A model generated the notes under the pieces. The model was not told the origin of the DNA. It saw only the letters and a list, made by a program, of their open reading frames with translations, and did not search any database. From Candidatus Methanoperedens sp. (GTDB taxonomy: Archaea > Halobacteriota > Methanosarcinia > Methanosarcinales > Methanoperedenaceae): a stretch of 64,000 bases of DNA. The DNA is taken from positions 56,485 through 120,484 of the forward strand of contig VEPM01000013.1 in the NCBI GenBank assembly GCA_012026795.1. Direction: 5' to 3'. Shown here one piece after another: positions 26,560 through 35,318 of this stretch (position 1 is the first letter of the stretch; each line of letters starts with the position of its first letter). The translations under genes and the position numbers were made by a program.

Positions 26560-26634
26560 AGCACAATACGTTAAATTTGAGAATGGACTTAATTTGAGTC
26601 ATTGAAATATGATTCACATCGAAGTTTTCCAGCA

Positions 26635-26687
26635 TAACATATAAACACTCTAAAATACATAGTTACATAGTAGGGAGGACTGAAAAC
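26635..26687 (+). promoter_or_regulatory. Promoter and RBS of the CBS operon
   Basis: A TATA-like ACATATAAACAC at about 26636-26647 lies 40-50 bases before the first CBS gene, and GGGAGG (26673-26678) is a good ribosome binding site. The whole run from 26688 to 31854 could be one transcript from here. Confidence 0.45.
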
Positions 26688-27242
26688 ATGGAAGTTAAAA
26701 TGCCGGTGAAAGAAATAATGACCAGGAACGTTGTAGCCATAGATATCAAATGTGATGTCCAGCAGTTAGCTCAGAAAATGCTTACATACAAGGTTGGAAG
26801 CGTCATTATCACCGACAGGAAACAACCAGTCGGTATAGTTACGGAGCGAGATATTGTCAAAAAGATCGTTTCAAGGAACTTAAGACCGGATGATATTTCC
26901 ATTAAAGAATTAATGACCACACCCCTGATCTCTGTATCTTCAAGAGATGACGTTACAGAAACGATGCATAAGATGGTGAAATTGGAGATACGGCGGTTGC
27001 CGGTAGTGGAAAATGGAAGGCTAATTGGTATTATTACGGATACAGACCTTCTTGCTGTTTCCGCTGAAATGGGTAACATCTTCTCAGATCTGATCAAGAT
27101 GCACAGGGAAAAAATATTTTCCATGGAGACAGAAGGACGGGTTTTTAAAGGTATCTGTGAGGATTGCGGATACATTTCAGATAACCTGTTAGAAGTAGAA
27201 GGAAAACTTCTCTGTGAGAGCTGCAGGGAAAACCTTGAATAG
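26688..27242 (+). CDS. CBS-domain pair with C-terminal zinc ribbon
   Basis: A 184-residue protein with two CBS motifs (about residues 5-62 and 70-128, the latter ending RLIGIITDTDLL), forming one Bateman module that usually binds adenine nucleotides or SAM. The C-terminal 40 residues carry CEDCG...CESC, a zinc ribbon. It is the first of five CBS genes and the only one with a zinc ribbon, so it may link ligand sensing to nucleic acid or protein binding. Confidence 0.88.
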   Translation: MEVKMPVKEIMTRNVVAIDIKCDVQQLAQKMLTYKVGSVIITDRKQPVGIVTERDIVKKIVSRNLRPDDISIKELMTTPLISVSSRDDVTETMHKMVKLEIRRLPVVENGRLIGIITDTDLLAVSAEMGNIFSDLIKMHREKIFSMETEGRVFKGICEDCGYISDNLLEVEGKLLCESCRENLE

Positions 27243-27313
27243 GAATAGCAGCTTGCAAAGGGTTTTAAACAATTAACATATAACATAATTATACATGATA
27301 AAAGGAGTATGTT

Positions 27314-28087
27314 ATGAAAGTTGAAGACGTAATGACCAAAAATCCTGTTTTTATACAGGATACGGATTTTATGACGCATGCGCGCCAGGTGATGCGGGAC
27401 AGACATTACAGGACTCTTCCAGTGGTCAATGCAAAAAAGAGGGTAATAGGGATACTGACCGAAAAAGAATTGTTGAATATATATTCCACCAAATCAAATG
27501 TAACTGTTGAAGGTTTCACATCAGAGTTTCCGTTCATATATCCGGATATGGATATGATGGAAGCTGCTAAATTAATGATGGATGCGGGGATGGGACGTGT
27601 TCCAGTCCTGAAATCGGGACAGGATATGACACTTGCAGGGATACTGAGTGTTGTTGATATTTTCAGGAACCTTAAGCTTGACAAAATACCCCGGAAAAAG
27701 ATTAATGAAATAATGACTACAGATGTAAAAACCAGTTCTAACAAAGACCGCATATCCAAAGTCTGGCTGAACATGAAAGAAACAGGCCTGTCAGGATTTC
27801 CCGTGTTGAAAAATGGAGAACTTGTTGGCATGGTAACACGGCGCAATATAATCAATGCCGGTTATGCCAGAATTGAAAGAGAAGACGACCAGGGAACAAA
27901 ATCCACGATGTCGCCGCCCGTTGAGAAGATTATGAGCACTCCGGCATATACGTTGTCCCCTGAAGCCACGCTTGCGGAAGCAATACAGGCATTCATGAAA
28001 CTTGACGTGGGCAGGATCTCAATAACAAATGACGGAAAACTTGTTGGCATAGTTGACAGGAACGATATTATTAAAGCATTCATCTAA
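27314..28087 (+). CDS. Four-CBS-domain protein
   Basis: A 257-residue protein made of four CBS motifs with little else. They begin VEDVMTKNP, VEGFTSEFP, INEIMTTDV and VEKIMSTPA at about residues 3, 63, 137 and 198. Two Bateman modules are expected, probably forming a disc that binds adenosine-type ligands. GAGTATGTT precedes the ATG. The next CBS gene starts 9 bases after the stop. Confidence 0.88.
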   Translation: MKVEDVMTKNPVFIQDTDFMTHARQVMRDRHYRTLPVVNAKKRVIGILTEKELLNIYSTKSNVTVEGFTSEFPFIYPDMDMMEAAKLMMDAGMGRVPVLKSGQDMTLAGILSVVDIFRNLKLDKIPRKKINEIMTTDVKTSSNKDRISKVWLNMKETGLSGFPVLKNGELVGMVTRRNIINAGYARIEREDDQGTKSTMSPPVEKIMSTPAYTLSPEATLAEAIQAFMKLDVGRISITNDGKLVGIVDRNDIIKAFI

Positions 28088-28096
28088 AGGTGTTTT

Positions 28097-29041
28097 ATGA
28101 ATAAATCTGGCAATAACGTAAGTAATGCAAGTATAGCAAAGCAGGGTCGAAAGGGATATATGCGGAACATGGCTCCCATCGATTTCAAATCAAGGATATC
28201 AGAAAAAACCGGGGACATAATGAGCATAGCATCAAACGATGTCATCACTATCCCCCCTACAATGCCTGTGATCGGGGCAGTAAAGACGATGCTGAATCAC
28301 GGATTCCGGAGAATTCCTGTAGCGGATGCCGGGACGAATCACCTGAAAGGGATCATTACATCACAGGATATAGTGGATTTCCTTGGTGGCGGACAAAGGA
28401 ATTTGATAGTTAAAAACAAATTCAAAGGCAATCTGCTTTCAGCTGTCAATGGAAGTATCAGTGAAATCATGGAAACAAATGTCATATCCCTTAATGTAAA
28501 AGATTCGTTGAAAGATGCATTGAATATTATGATAAAAGAGAATATCGGAGGAATCCCTGTAACCGATGGAGATGGCACAGTGAAAGCCATTGTTTCCGAA
28601 AGGGATTTTGTTTTCCTGTTATCCGGTATCGTTACGGGTAAGACAGTTGAAGGATACATGAGCAAAAAAATAGTGACAGCACCCTCTGATATGTCAGTAG
28701 GGGCAGCAGCCAGGTCCATGATAAATAATGGTTTCAGGAGACTTCCGGTTCTTCGGGATGATGTACTTATAGGTATTATTACAGCATCGGATATTATGCG
28801 CTTCCTGGGAAGCGGTGATATGTTCGACCGGCTTGTTACCGGGAACGCCAGGGAAGTTTTCCAGGTTCCGGTCAGCACTCTTATAAAAAGGGACATAATT
28901 TTTACGAAATCGGATGTTGATCTTGGAGAGGCTGCAAATGTAATGCTTGATAAGGACGTGGGATCACTACCTGTCCTGGAAAATGGTGAACTGAAAGGAA
29001 TTATAACCGAACGTGATTTTGTACGTGCAATGGCTGGTTAA
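28097..29041 (+). CDS. Four-CBS-domain protein
   Basis: A 314-residue protein with an N-terminal basic tail of about 30 residues and four CBS motifs. The recognisable ends are HLKGIITSQDIVDFL, VKAIVSERDFVFLL, LIGIITASDIMRFL and LKGIITERDFVRAM. AGGTGTTTT precedes the ATG. It is nine bases from the preceding gene and nine from the following one, so it is certainly part of the operon. No effector domain is fused. Confidence 0.88.
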   Translation: MNKSGNNVSNASIAKQGRKGYMRNMAPIDFKSRISEKTGDIMSIASNDVITIPPTMPVIGAVKTMLNHGFRRIPVADAGTNHLKGIITSQDIVDFLGGGQRNLIVKNKFKGNLLSAVNGSISEIMETNVISLNVKDSLKDALNIMIKENIGGIPVTDGDGTVKAIVSERDFVFLLSGIVTGKTVEGYMSKKIVTAPSDMSVGAAARSMINNGFRRLPVLRDDVLIGIITASDIMRFLGSGDMFDRLVTGNAREVFQVPVSTLIKRDIIFTKSDVDLGEAANVMLDKDVGSLPVLENGELKGIITERDFVRAMAG

Positions 29042-29050
29042 GAGGTTATT

Positions 29051-29899
29051 ATGAAAGTAAGAGATATAATGAGCGCTCCTGTTTTTGTTGTATCGCCTGA
29101 TGAAAATGTAGCACATGCAAGGAAACTAATGCTTCGCCATAAGATAGGAAGACTTGTAATTGTTGAAAATAACAAACCCATAGGAATGGTGACAAAAAAA
29201 GATATCGTAAAGAGGCTCAACCAGGCCGAACCACAGTGGCGCAGGCGTCCGATCGATGATATACCTGTAAGAAAAGTAATGACCGAAAGCCTTATAACTA
29301 TATTTCCGGATGCAACACCAAAGCAACTGGCCGAACTTATGACTGAGAATAATATCGGCGGATTGCCTGTAGTGAACAATAAAAATGAAGTCATAGGAAT
29401 AGCCACGAAATGGGATCTGATCAGTTATTTCTCAAAATTAGATAATGATATGAGAGTCAAGGATATGCAAATCGATCCGGCCCTGACTGTACACAGGCAT
29501 CACACGATAAACCATATAATACATGAGCTTCAGGTAAATTCAACAGACAGGGCAATTGTCCTTGAAGATAACGATATGCCTGTAGGTATAATAACCAATT
29601 CAAATCTGACCTTCACGGAAATGAAGGACAAAACAGGTGGTCTCCCGCAGAAAGAAATAAAAATGACACGAAAAGAGAGTGCTGCGGGACGAAAACAGAA
29701 CAGGTATGTAACCGAAGTACCCCTGGTCGCAGAAGACATAATGTCAAGCCCGATCATCAATGTGAATTACGAAGACCTTGCGACCTATGCCGCTGGCCTG
29801 ATGGTTAAAGAAAGGATCAATGGGCTCTCGGTACTGGGAAATGGGGTCAAGGGAATATTGACAGGGGAGAACATAATAAAGACTATATTGACAATGTGA
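29051..29899 (+). CDS. Four-CBS-domain protein
   Basis: A 282-residue protein of four CBS motifs beginning VRDIMSAPV, VRKVMTESL, VKDMQIDPA and AEDIMSSPI. The third is diverged, with HRHHTINHI where the helix begins. A linker of about 40 basic residues (KEIKMTRKESAAGRKQNR) separates the third and fourth and is unlike the other CBS proteins here. AGAGGTTATT is the ribosome binding site. Confidence 0.87.
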   Translation: MKVRDIMSAPVFVVSPDENVAHARKLMLRHKIGRLVIVENNKPIGMVTKKDIVKRLNQAEPQWRRRPIDDIPVRKVMTESLITIFPDATPKQLAELMTENNIGGLPVVNNKNEVIGIATKWDLISYFSKLDNDMRVKDMQIDPALTVHRHHTINHIIHELQVNSTDRAIVLEDNDMPVGIITNSNLTFTEMKDKTGGLPQKEIKMTRKESAAGRKQNRYVTEVPLVAEDIMSSPIINVNYEDLATYAAGLMVKERINGLSVLGNGVKGILTGENIIKTILTM

Positions 29900-29908
29900 A
29901 GTGATACT

Positions 29909-30691
29909 ATGAAAGTAAAAAACATAATGAGCGAACCAATCACGGTGCATAAATCAGATAAAATATCACATGCAATGGACCTGATGGATAAACATGATAC
30001 ACGAAGACTGCTTGTCATCAACGGAAGTGAGCCGATTGGTGTTATCACGATGAGAAGCATCGCCAGCAAGCTCGGGACCTGGAAGACTTCAAATCTGCCG
30101 GCATCATCGTTGCATGTTGCAGCTGCGACAACTGATACATTCACCGGGGTACTTCCTGATATGGGTGTAGAAGATGCGATCGCATTGATGGACAGGAAAA
30201 ATGGAATCCTGGTAGTGACGGATAATAGTGACATTCTTGGCTGGGTAACTCCTCATGAGATCCTGAAAAACGCAAAAGGCATAAAGGGATATGCTGCTGA
30301 GGTCATGAAAGAGCCGATTTCCATAAGTCCGGCCGACAGGGTTTCCCATGCAAGGCGTATTATATTGGATAACGATATTGGGAGACTGCCTATTCTCGAA
30401 AACGGTGATATAGTAGGGATTATCACTGAGAGAGATGTCGCAAAAGCGATGATGAATTTCAGGAATCTTGTACCTGATAACCAGCAGGATGTAAGAATCC
30501 GGAATCTGATTGTGGGTGATATTATGACCCGCAATGTAAAATCAGTCCGGACAAATACTCCTATAGCTGAAGTAATATCGACCCTGCTTAATGAAAATAT
30601 TGGCGGAGTGCCTGTGCTGAACCTGAGGGATGAAATGGTTGGCGTTATCAGCAGGCGAGAGATCATAAAGTATATGGCGGCAAAAGGATGA
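29909..30691 (+). CDS. Four-CBS-domain protein overlapping the RNA ligase
   Basis: A 260-residue protein of four CBS motifs: VKNIMSEPI, a diverged TTDTFTGVL, AAEVMKEPI and VGDIMTRNV. The second lacks the usual loop between helix and strand (KNGILVVTDN). Its stop overlaps the RNA ligase start by four bases (ATGA), which ties the CBS proteins and the ligase into one translation unit. Confidence 0.87.
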   Translation: MKVKNIMSEPITVHKSDKISHAMDLMDKHDTRRLLVINGSEPIGVITMRSIASKLGTWKTSNLPASSLHVAAATTDTFTGVLPDMGVEDAIALMDRKNGILVVTDNSDILGWVTPHEILKNAKGIKGYAAEVMKEPISISPADRVSHARRIILDNDIGRLPILENGDIVGIITERDVAKAMMNFRNLVPDNQQDVRIRNLIVGDIMTRNVKSVRTNTPIAEVISTLLNENIGGVPVLNLRDEMVGVISRREIIKYMAAKG

Positions 30692-31854
30692 GACGGGATG
30701 TCTCAGAATTAGCGAATAAACTTGATATTGAAAAAATATCCCGCCTGCTGGATATTCCTGAACATAGTATTACAGGGGCGCTGAAAAGGAAGAGTATACA
30801 GTATGTATATGGGAAACATGAATTATTCAGGTTTGATAAGCCTGTTTCGTCTGTTGAAGGAGGAACTGCTGTATTTCTTGATCCATTTGAGATCGTGCGG
30901 GGCTTTCCTAAGATATCCCGCACCTTGATGCTGTATCCTGCGCTCATTAAGCATTTTTCTTCATGCGATAAAGCGGCGGTTGAAGAGAAAATGAACGGTT
31001 ACAATGTCAGGGTAGCGCTGATCGGCGATAAACTTGTCGCGCTTACGCGTGGCGGTTTTATATGTCCTTATACAACGCAGAAGGTAAATGACCTGATCGG
31101 GCCGGATTTTTTTCATGAACACCCGGAACTTGTGCTATGCGGTGAAATGGTAGGACCGGACAGCCCTTATGTACCTAAAAAGTTTTATAACATAGAGTCA
31201 CTGGATTTTTTTGCATTTGATGTCAGGGAGAAGAATTCCGGAAATCCCATGCCTGTAATGGAAAGGCGAAAACTTATGGATGAATTCAGGATCAAATCAG
31301 TGCATCTTTTCGGCGAATTTGAGGTTGGGAAAGCTCATGATGCAATTACGGATATCATAAAGGGTTTTGGTGATACATTGCGCGAAGGCGTTGTCATCAA
31401 AGACCCGCAGATGATCCTGCCTCCTGTAAAATACACAAGCTCGCTCAGTAATTGCGCTGACCTTAAATATGCTTTTGAATTCTACAATGATTTCGGGCGG
31501 GATTTTTTCTTTGGAAGAGTGTGCAGGGAAGCATTCCAGTCAGTAGAATGGGATGAAGATGAGGAAAATGCGAGGAGAAGATGCCAGGAACTTGGGGAAA
31601 GCATCCTTTTGCCTATGATCTCCACAATTAAAAAGAAAAAAAATGGGGAACAGATTGCTGAAAATGTGCAACTGAGAGTGAAAAGCCTCAAAACCGTTAC
31701 GGAATTTGAAGAATTCCTTAAATTACTGGGAGTAGATGCTGTTTTTGAGCAGCCTGAAATAATCGGGAATGAATTTCTTGTCAGGATCAAAAAAATTCAC
31801 CAGAGCACCAGCGACAAGACCGAGACGATACTTGGCGGCCAGATGTGGAGTTAA
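30688..31854 (+). CDS. ATP-dependent RNA ligase (Pab1020/Rnl3 family)
   Basis: A 388-residue nucleotidyltransferase that joins or circularises RNA ends. Motif I is EEKMNGYNVR with the AMP-accepting Lys101. Later motifs are VLCGEMVG (III), FFAFDV (IIIa) and EGVVIKDP (IV). The C-terminal 130 helical residues are the dimerisation domain typical of this archaeal family. It is translationally coupled to the CBS gene upstream. Its cellular substrate is not known; adenylate-sensing CBS proteins would be plausible controllers. Confidence 0.92.
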   Translation: MRRDVSELANKLDIEKISRLLDIPEHSITGALKRKSIQYVYGKHELFRFDKPVSSVEGGTAVFLDPFEIVRGFPKISRTLMLYPALIKHFSSCDKAAVEEKMNGYNVRVALIGDKLVALTRGGFICPYTTQKVNDLIGPDFFHEHPELVLCGEMVGPDSPYVPKKFYNIESLDFFAFDVREKNSGNPMPVMERRKLMDEFRIKSVHLFGEFEVGKAHDAITDIIKGFGDTLREGVVIKDPQMILPPVKYTSSLSNCADLKYAFEFYNDFGRDFFFGRVCREAFQSVEWDEDEENARRRCQELGESILLPMISTIKKKKNGEQIAENVQLRVKSLKTVTEFEEFLKLLGVDAVFEQPEIIGNEFLVRIKKIHQSTSDKTETILGGQMWS

Positions 31855-31857
31855 TTT

Positions 31858-31989
31858 TAATTTGTTGTTTGTATTAAAAACCAGTTTCCTTTCTATTAGA
31901 TCGTGGATATTGTTATTCTCCAAATCCTCAAAATCAACTTGAGATAGTTGAGAATTTGCTTTAATCCCTCCTCTTATCTCTTTTATCAC
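31858..31989 (-). pseudogene. Short degenerate frame after the RNA ligase
   Basis: The minus strand reads IKEIRGGIKANSQLSQVDFE and EDLENNNIHDLIERKLVFNT, plausible protein sequence that then runs antisense into the RNA ligase. It immediately follows, in another frame, the 63-residue gene at 31961. It may be the frameshifted continuation of a toxin-antitoxin component. No family is recognised. Confidence 0.25.
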
Positions 31990-32152
31990 TGATGATATAT
32001 TCTATATCTTCCATGTTTATGATAAATTCCTCTATCCTACCTTCTTTAAAAGCTCGCTTTGTATCTGGCAAGGTAGAAAACTGATCCCTTTTTGCTATCT
32101 CAAGGGCGAGAGTCTTGTTCACATAGAGATTGATGTCTCTCTTTTTAGGCAT
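31961..32152 (-). CDS. Small hypothetical protein (63 aa)
   Basis: Unrecognised. It begins MPKKRDINLYVNKTLALEIA and ends in a charged KRDKRRD tail. The ATG at 32152 has GAGGAGGCGG upstream, inside the end of the broken nucleotidyltransferase frame. The arrangement suggests an MNT-associated antitoxin or partner gene. Whether it is still intact at its C terminus is uncertain, because coherent sequence continues in another frame. Confidence 0.4.
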   Translation of the reverse strand: MPKKRDINLYVNKTLALEIAKRDQFSTLPDTKRAFKEGRIEEFIINMEDIEYIISDKRDKRRD

Positions 32153-32317
32153 ATACCGCCTCCTCAATTATGTGAAGTTTTATGTCGATATCGCTTTCTT
32201 TTGTTTGCTCTCCCCTTGCGTAAGGGCCGAATATACCGATGCTTTTGACTTTGAACTTTTCCTTGAGGTAAGGGAGCTCTTTTTTATGGTTTTCAGGATT
32301 TCTTCTTTGCTTTTCAT
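32145..32317 (-). pseudogene. Broken MNT-type nucleotidyltransferase
   Basis: From the ATG at 32317 the frame gives MKSKEEILKTIKK. After a one-base slip in a run of A it continues ELPYLKEKFKVKSIGIFG, PYARGEQTKESDID. The G-x-Y-A-R-G...S-D-I-D core is that of minimal nucleotidyltransferases (MntA-like antitoxins of HEPN-MNT pairs). It ends about 10 residues after the SDID, so the second half of the domain is missing as well. Confidence 0.55.
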
Positions 32318-32333
32318 AGTATCACCTTTATCA

Positions 32334-32660
32334 TCATACCACATCAACCATAAAATCTTGCAGGACTTTTTTAATAAAAAGAAAATGTTTATCTTTTGTC
32401 ACCAGCTTTAATTTATTGTTAAAAACAACTGCTGCAATCACCGAATCCACAGCAGGTATTGGTTTTCCAGCCTTTAGCAGTTCAGTTGATATTTTTAAAG
32501 CCAGATGGTAATCAGATTTGGAAGGAAACATAACTCTAAGATTGAATTCTATCGCTTTTGGGAACTCTATGAGATTCAGTATGGTAGTATAGCCATCGAG
32601 CGTTTCCTTTTCCCTGTATGCATCGATCAATCTGTTTGTATCGAAGAGACTCTTTTCCAC
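32334..32660 (-). CDS. vapC: VapC-like PIN-domain toxin
   Basis: A 108-residue PIN-domain ribonuclease. The acidic residues are D7 (LFDTNRLID), E in LNLIEF (about 32), D in AVDSVIAA (about 72) and D in TKDKHF (about 89). The gene overlaps the upstream antitoxin by 34 bases. It is a little short at the C terminus (ends MVDVV) but the domain is complete. Confidence 0.82.
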   Translation of the reverse strand: MEKSLFDTNRLIDAYREKETLDGYTTILNLIEFPKAIEFNLRVMFPSKSDYHLALKISTELLKAGKPIPAVDSVIAAVVFNNKLKLVTKDKHFLFIKKVLQDFMVDVV

Positions 32661-32905
32661 TCTGCATCCCTCATCTTTTTGTACTCTTTTTCAGCTTTCT
32701 CAAAACTGAGCTCGCTCAGATTTTTTTTAAAATCATCGCCAAGCTCTTCGAGCAAATCTTTTGTTGATATCTCAGAACCTTTCTCCTCAAGCTTTCCTAT
32801 ATAATCGGTTATTGCTCTTCTTACTACCTCGCTCCATCTTATTTCCTTATGAGTCTTCATTTTAAAATGCACATCATCAGGTATTGAAAGTGTTATATTC
32901 GTCAT
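32627..32905 (-). CDS. Ribbon-helix-helix antitoxin (VapB-like)
   Basis: A 92-residue protein. The first 40 residues are a ribbon-helix-helix DNA-binding domain (TNITLSIPDDVHFKMKTH, then SEVVRRAITDYI). The rest is a charged helical tail that would wrap the PIN toxin encoded just downstream with overlap. It is expected to repress its own promoter, in the AT-rich stretch at 32906-32950. Confidence 0.78.
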   Translation of the reverse strand: MTNITLSIPDDVHFKMKTHKEIRWSEVVRRAITDYIGKLEEKGSEISTKDLLEELGDDFKKNLSELSFEKAEKEYKKMRDAEWKRVSSIQTD

Positions 32906-32931
32906 ATTCTTATATATGTGAAATCACGTAT

Positions 32932-33126
32932 TTAAGTATTTTTCAAACATTGTTTTTCACCCTCTTCCCCCCCCGTCAACAATTCATTCATCAACCCCTT
33001 CTTCACACTCTCCAGCTTCTCCTTCCTCCTGCGCGAAAGTGCAAGCTTCCTGTCAACAGCTCCCAGGACTTCGGCGATGCGGCGCTGTTCGGGGAGAGGG
33101 AGGAAATAGATATCGAAATTCTGTTG
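32932..33126 (-). pseudogene. hsdS C-terminal relic
   Basis: The minus strand reads YFLPLPEQRRIAEVLGAVDR then KLALSRRRKEKLESVKKGLM and NELLTG, the last coiled-coil segment of type I restriction specificity subunits. Only about 60 codons remain. A run of eight G follows LLT and shifts the end out of the family frame. Confidence 0.65.
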
Positions 33127-33465
33127 GTGTAAAATCTTTTCGTGTTAAATATTTTTTTAAATGTTATTAAGCCAATAGCTTTTCCTGATATTTTCTGATA
33201 TTGTCCACAGGAACTCGGGAGGAAAGTCAAAATCATGGTAGGCAGAATTTTTTGCCTCTTGCTTCATCTTCGTTTAAACCATCTTCAATAGCTTCCTTAT
33301 ATGCTTGTCATATTCAAGTTCCCACTTATCGCTAAATCTCTTGAGGAATAGGAGGATTAAGATGAACTTATAATCGACCCTTGTCCGGATTAGGTCGAGG
33401 TTAATTGCCTCCTCCAGAGCTTTTCTTAAATCCTTATAATCGACCCTTGTCCGGATTAGGTCCCT
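33127..33465 (-). pseudogene. hsdM N-terminal relic with internal duplication
   Basis: In several frames the minus strand gives INLDLIRTRVDYKFILILLF, KRFSDKWELEYD, AYKEAIEDGLNEDEARG and AYHDFDFPPEFLW. This is the start of a type I methyltransferase subunit HsdM. At least three frameshifts are needed. A 30-base unit encoding DLIRTRVDYK occurs twice, at 33367-33396 and 33433-33462, exactly 66 bases apart. With the hsdS piece this is a dead type I R-M locus. Confidence 0.6.
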
Positions 33466-33709
33466 GCTTTTTTTAATAACCCTTCAACTTCTCCCCGGTC
33501 TAATTTATTATTATTGATAGCGAAGATTTCACCGATGATTTTCTCCTTGCTTTTGAGTTTGTATTTTCTTTTTCTTGCCTGTCTTTGTTTTTTTCTTCCA
33601 ATATTTTCGCAGCTTGCTCAATATTGAATTCAGAATCACCGAAAGCATCCCATAACAAAGAATATCTTCTCTCGACCCATGTTGGCACTTTAAGTTCAGC
33701 CTTTACCAT
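33457..33709 (-). pseudogene. Probable broken HTH-type small gene
   Basis: It starts MVKAELKVPTWVERRYSLLW and continues DAFGDSEFNIEQAAKILE, which looks like a real N-terminal winged-helix-style domain. Past about codon 45 the better sequence is in another frame (LKSKEKIIGEIFAINNNKLD, then RGEVEGLLKKAGT-stop). I read this as one frameshifted gene; the family is not identified. Taken without the frameshift it would be a 69-residue protein ending at 33500. Confidence 0.35.
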
Positions 33710-33760
33710 GAATTCTACAACATCTGGATTACCACAGGCAATTGTTTAATAATCCCGCCT

Positions 33761-34459
33761 CTAACTGAAAACTTCTGCCTGTGAGTGAACAACTATTCCA
33801 TTTTTTGTTATAGAATAGGGTTTGATATCCCTTGAATGTTCAATACGCCTCATTTTTGAGACTTCGATCACTGTTTCCACTTCATGCAGGTCATCCTGCC
33901 TTACCTGCCTTAATAAAATAACACCATCTGCAATATACTCGATAACCCCGAATTTTGAATTATATGGATTGGTATTGTTAGTTTCTGAAGTCATGATTAC
34001 AGTTATCCCGCGTTCCCTGATTTTTTCCGCAAGATTAAAGAGATGTTCGCGTCGCAAAGATTCAGGTTCATACAACATTTCATACAGTGTTATCGGGTCA
34101 ATAACGAGCCTTTTAACATTAAATGACTTAAAGAGTCTTGGGAGATCATTCTCGACCCAGGCGGCTGCCACTTTGTTATTCATGGTGCTTAAACGTATCA
34201 AAACCAATTTTTTATTCGTAATGTAGGGCTTCAGGTCCCAGCCGAAAACTGAAGCTGTCTTGACAATAGTATCCTCGCTTTCCTCAAGTGAAAGGTAAAA
34301 GCAGTTCTCACCTTTCAGGAGTCCTGCGTATATGAATTGCAGCGCAAAAGTGGATTTACCTGTACCGGGTGAACCGAGAACTGCAATAATATGCTCTTTC
34401 GGGATACCTCCCTTTAGCATTTCATCAAATCCGATTACTCCTGTATTCAGTGGTTCCAT
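33761..34459 (-). CDS. KaiC-like RecA-superfamily ATPase
   Basis: A 232-residue single-domain KaiC homologue. Walker A is GSPGTGKST (29-37), the paired acidic residues are in YLSLEESED, and Walker B is RLVIDPIT (about 118). Such archaeal proteins act as ATP-dependent switches in signalling or motility. No flagellar or gas-vesicle gene is nearby, so the role is open. It is divergent from the lipoprotein gene at 34622. Confidence 0.87.
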   Translation of the reverse strand: MEPLNTGVIGFDEMLKGGIPKEHIIAVLGSPGTGKSTFALQFIYAGLLKGENCFYLSLEESEDTIVKTASVFGWDLKPYITNKKLVLIRLSTMNNKVAAAWVENDLPRLFKSFNVKRLVIDPITLYEMLYEPESLRREHLFNLAEKIRERGITVIMTSETNNTNPYNSKFGVIEYIADGVILLRQVRQDDLHEVETVIEVSKMRRIEHSRDIKPYSITKNGIVVHSQAEVFS

Positions 34460-34621
34460 TTTCTTCCTTAATAAATATTATAAAAGTATATTATTGATAA
34501 AGCGAAAAGTATATGAAATTTTCGTAATAATAATGATTATGAAATGGTTGGTAATTGTGTATTATCAGCTAAGTTTTCAAGGACAATATTTAAGGGTTTT
34601 ATAGTTCATGTTGGAGTATTA

Positions 34622-35305
34622 ATGAAATTAATTATTGGTCTGATCATCTTTTTGGTTCTGGCTGCCGGGTGCATTTCTCCTGATGTTGAAACTGGCACCC
34701 CTTCCCAGTATGAACTTCCCGGCCTGAAAAACACTACTATTTTTTATCTGAATCTCTCTTCGACCGGGGTAATAGATAACGTTGTTAACAAGACATCAGT
34801 TGATTACAGGATAGATGATAGCATCCAGACTTTCAGAAATCCTGTAGCGGTAGACTATCGAGGAAATAATGCCAGCTTGAATGTGACAATAAAGACAATT
34901 ATGGGCAGAAATTATGCCCATTTCAATTTCAGTACCAACTTTACAGGATTTGTAGCATATACCATACCGGGAGGGCAGGATTTTAACTATATTCCGGCAG
35001 GCAACAGGACAATACGTGTAGTTTTACCTGAAGATTTCACATCCGGGACCATGTTCCTGGGATATGTCCAGCCAGATCCGGATAACATTACACATGACGC
35101 GTTGGGAAGAGAAGTCCTCACCTGGAATAACTCCACAGGACAGAGGATCAGGGTAAGATATCACCACAAGGATACACAAGAACTTTTGTTATATTTGTTC
35201 GGATTCCTTTCTTTCTGCGCTGTTGTTATATGGGTATATTATTATTTCAGTATCTCATCTCTTAAGAGAAAACGCACAATGTTGGAAAGAAGTATCAAAA
35301 AATAA
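34622..35305 (+). CDS. Archaeal lipoprotein with C-terminal TM helix
   Basis: A 227-residue protein. The signal peptide ends in the lipobox LAAGC (about residues 14-18), so it is probably lipid-anchored. An external beta-rich domain with several N-x-S/T sites (residues 30-190) follows. A TM helix (LLYLFGFLSFCAVVIWVYYY) and a short basic cytoplasmic tail end the protein. It resembles the DUF5803-type membrane proteins of Euryarchaeota, but I am not certain. The ATG at 34622 starts directly at the signal peptide. Confidence 0.7.
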   Translation: MKLIIGLIIFLVLAAGCISPDVETGTPSQYELPGLKNTTIFYLNLSSTGVIDNVVNKTSVDYRIDDSIQTFRNPVAVDYRGNNASLNVTIKTIMGRNYAHFNFSTNFTGFVAYTIPGGQDFNYIPAGNRTIRVVLPEDFTSGTMFLGYVQPDPDNITHDALGREVLTWNNSTGQRIRVRYHHKDTQELLLYLFGFLSFCAVVIWVYYYFSISSLKRKRTMLERSIKK

Positions 35306-35318
35306 TTTCATTCCGATG

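Noticed and set aside
27314..30691. IMP dehydrogenase or transporter fragments among the CBS genes
   Set aside because: No catalytic barrel or membrane domain is attached to any of the CBS proteins; all are stand-alone.
33127..33465. A CRISPR or tandem-repeat array from the two 30-base copies
   Set aside because: Only two copies, exactly 66 bases apart and in frame within an HsdM-like coding remnant; an intragenic duplication explains them.
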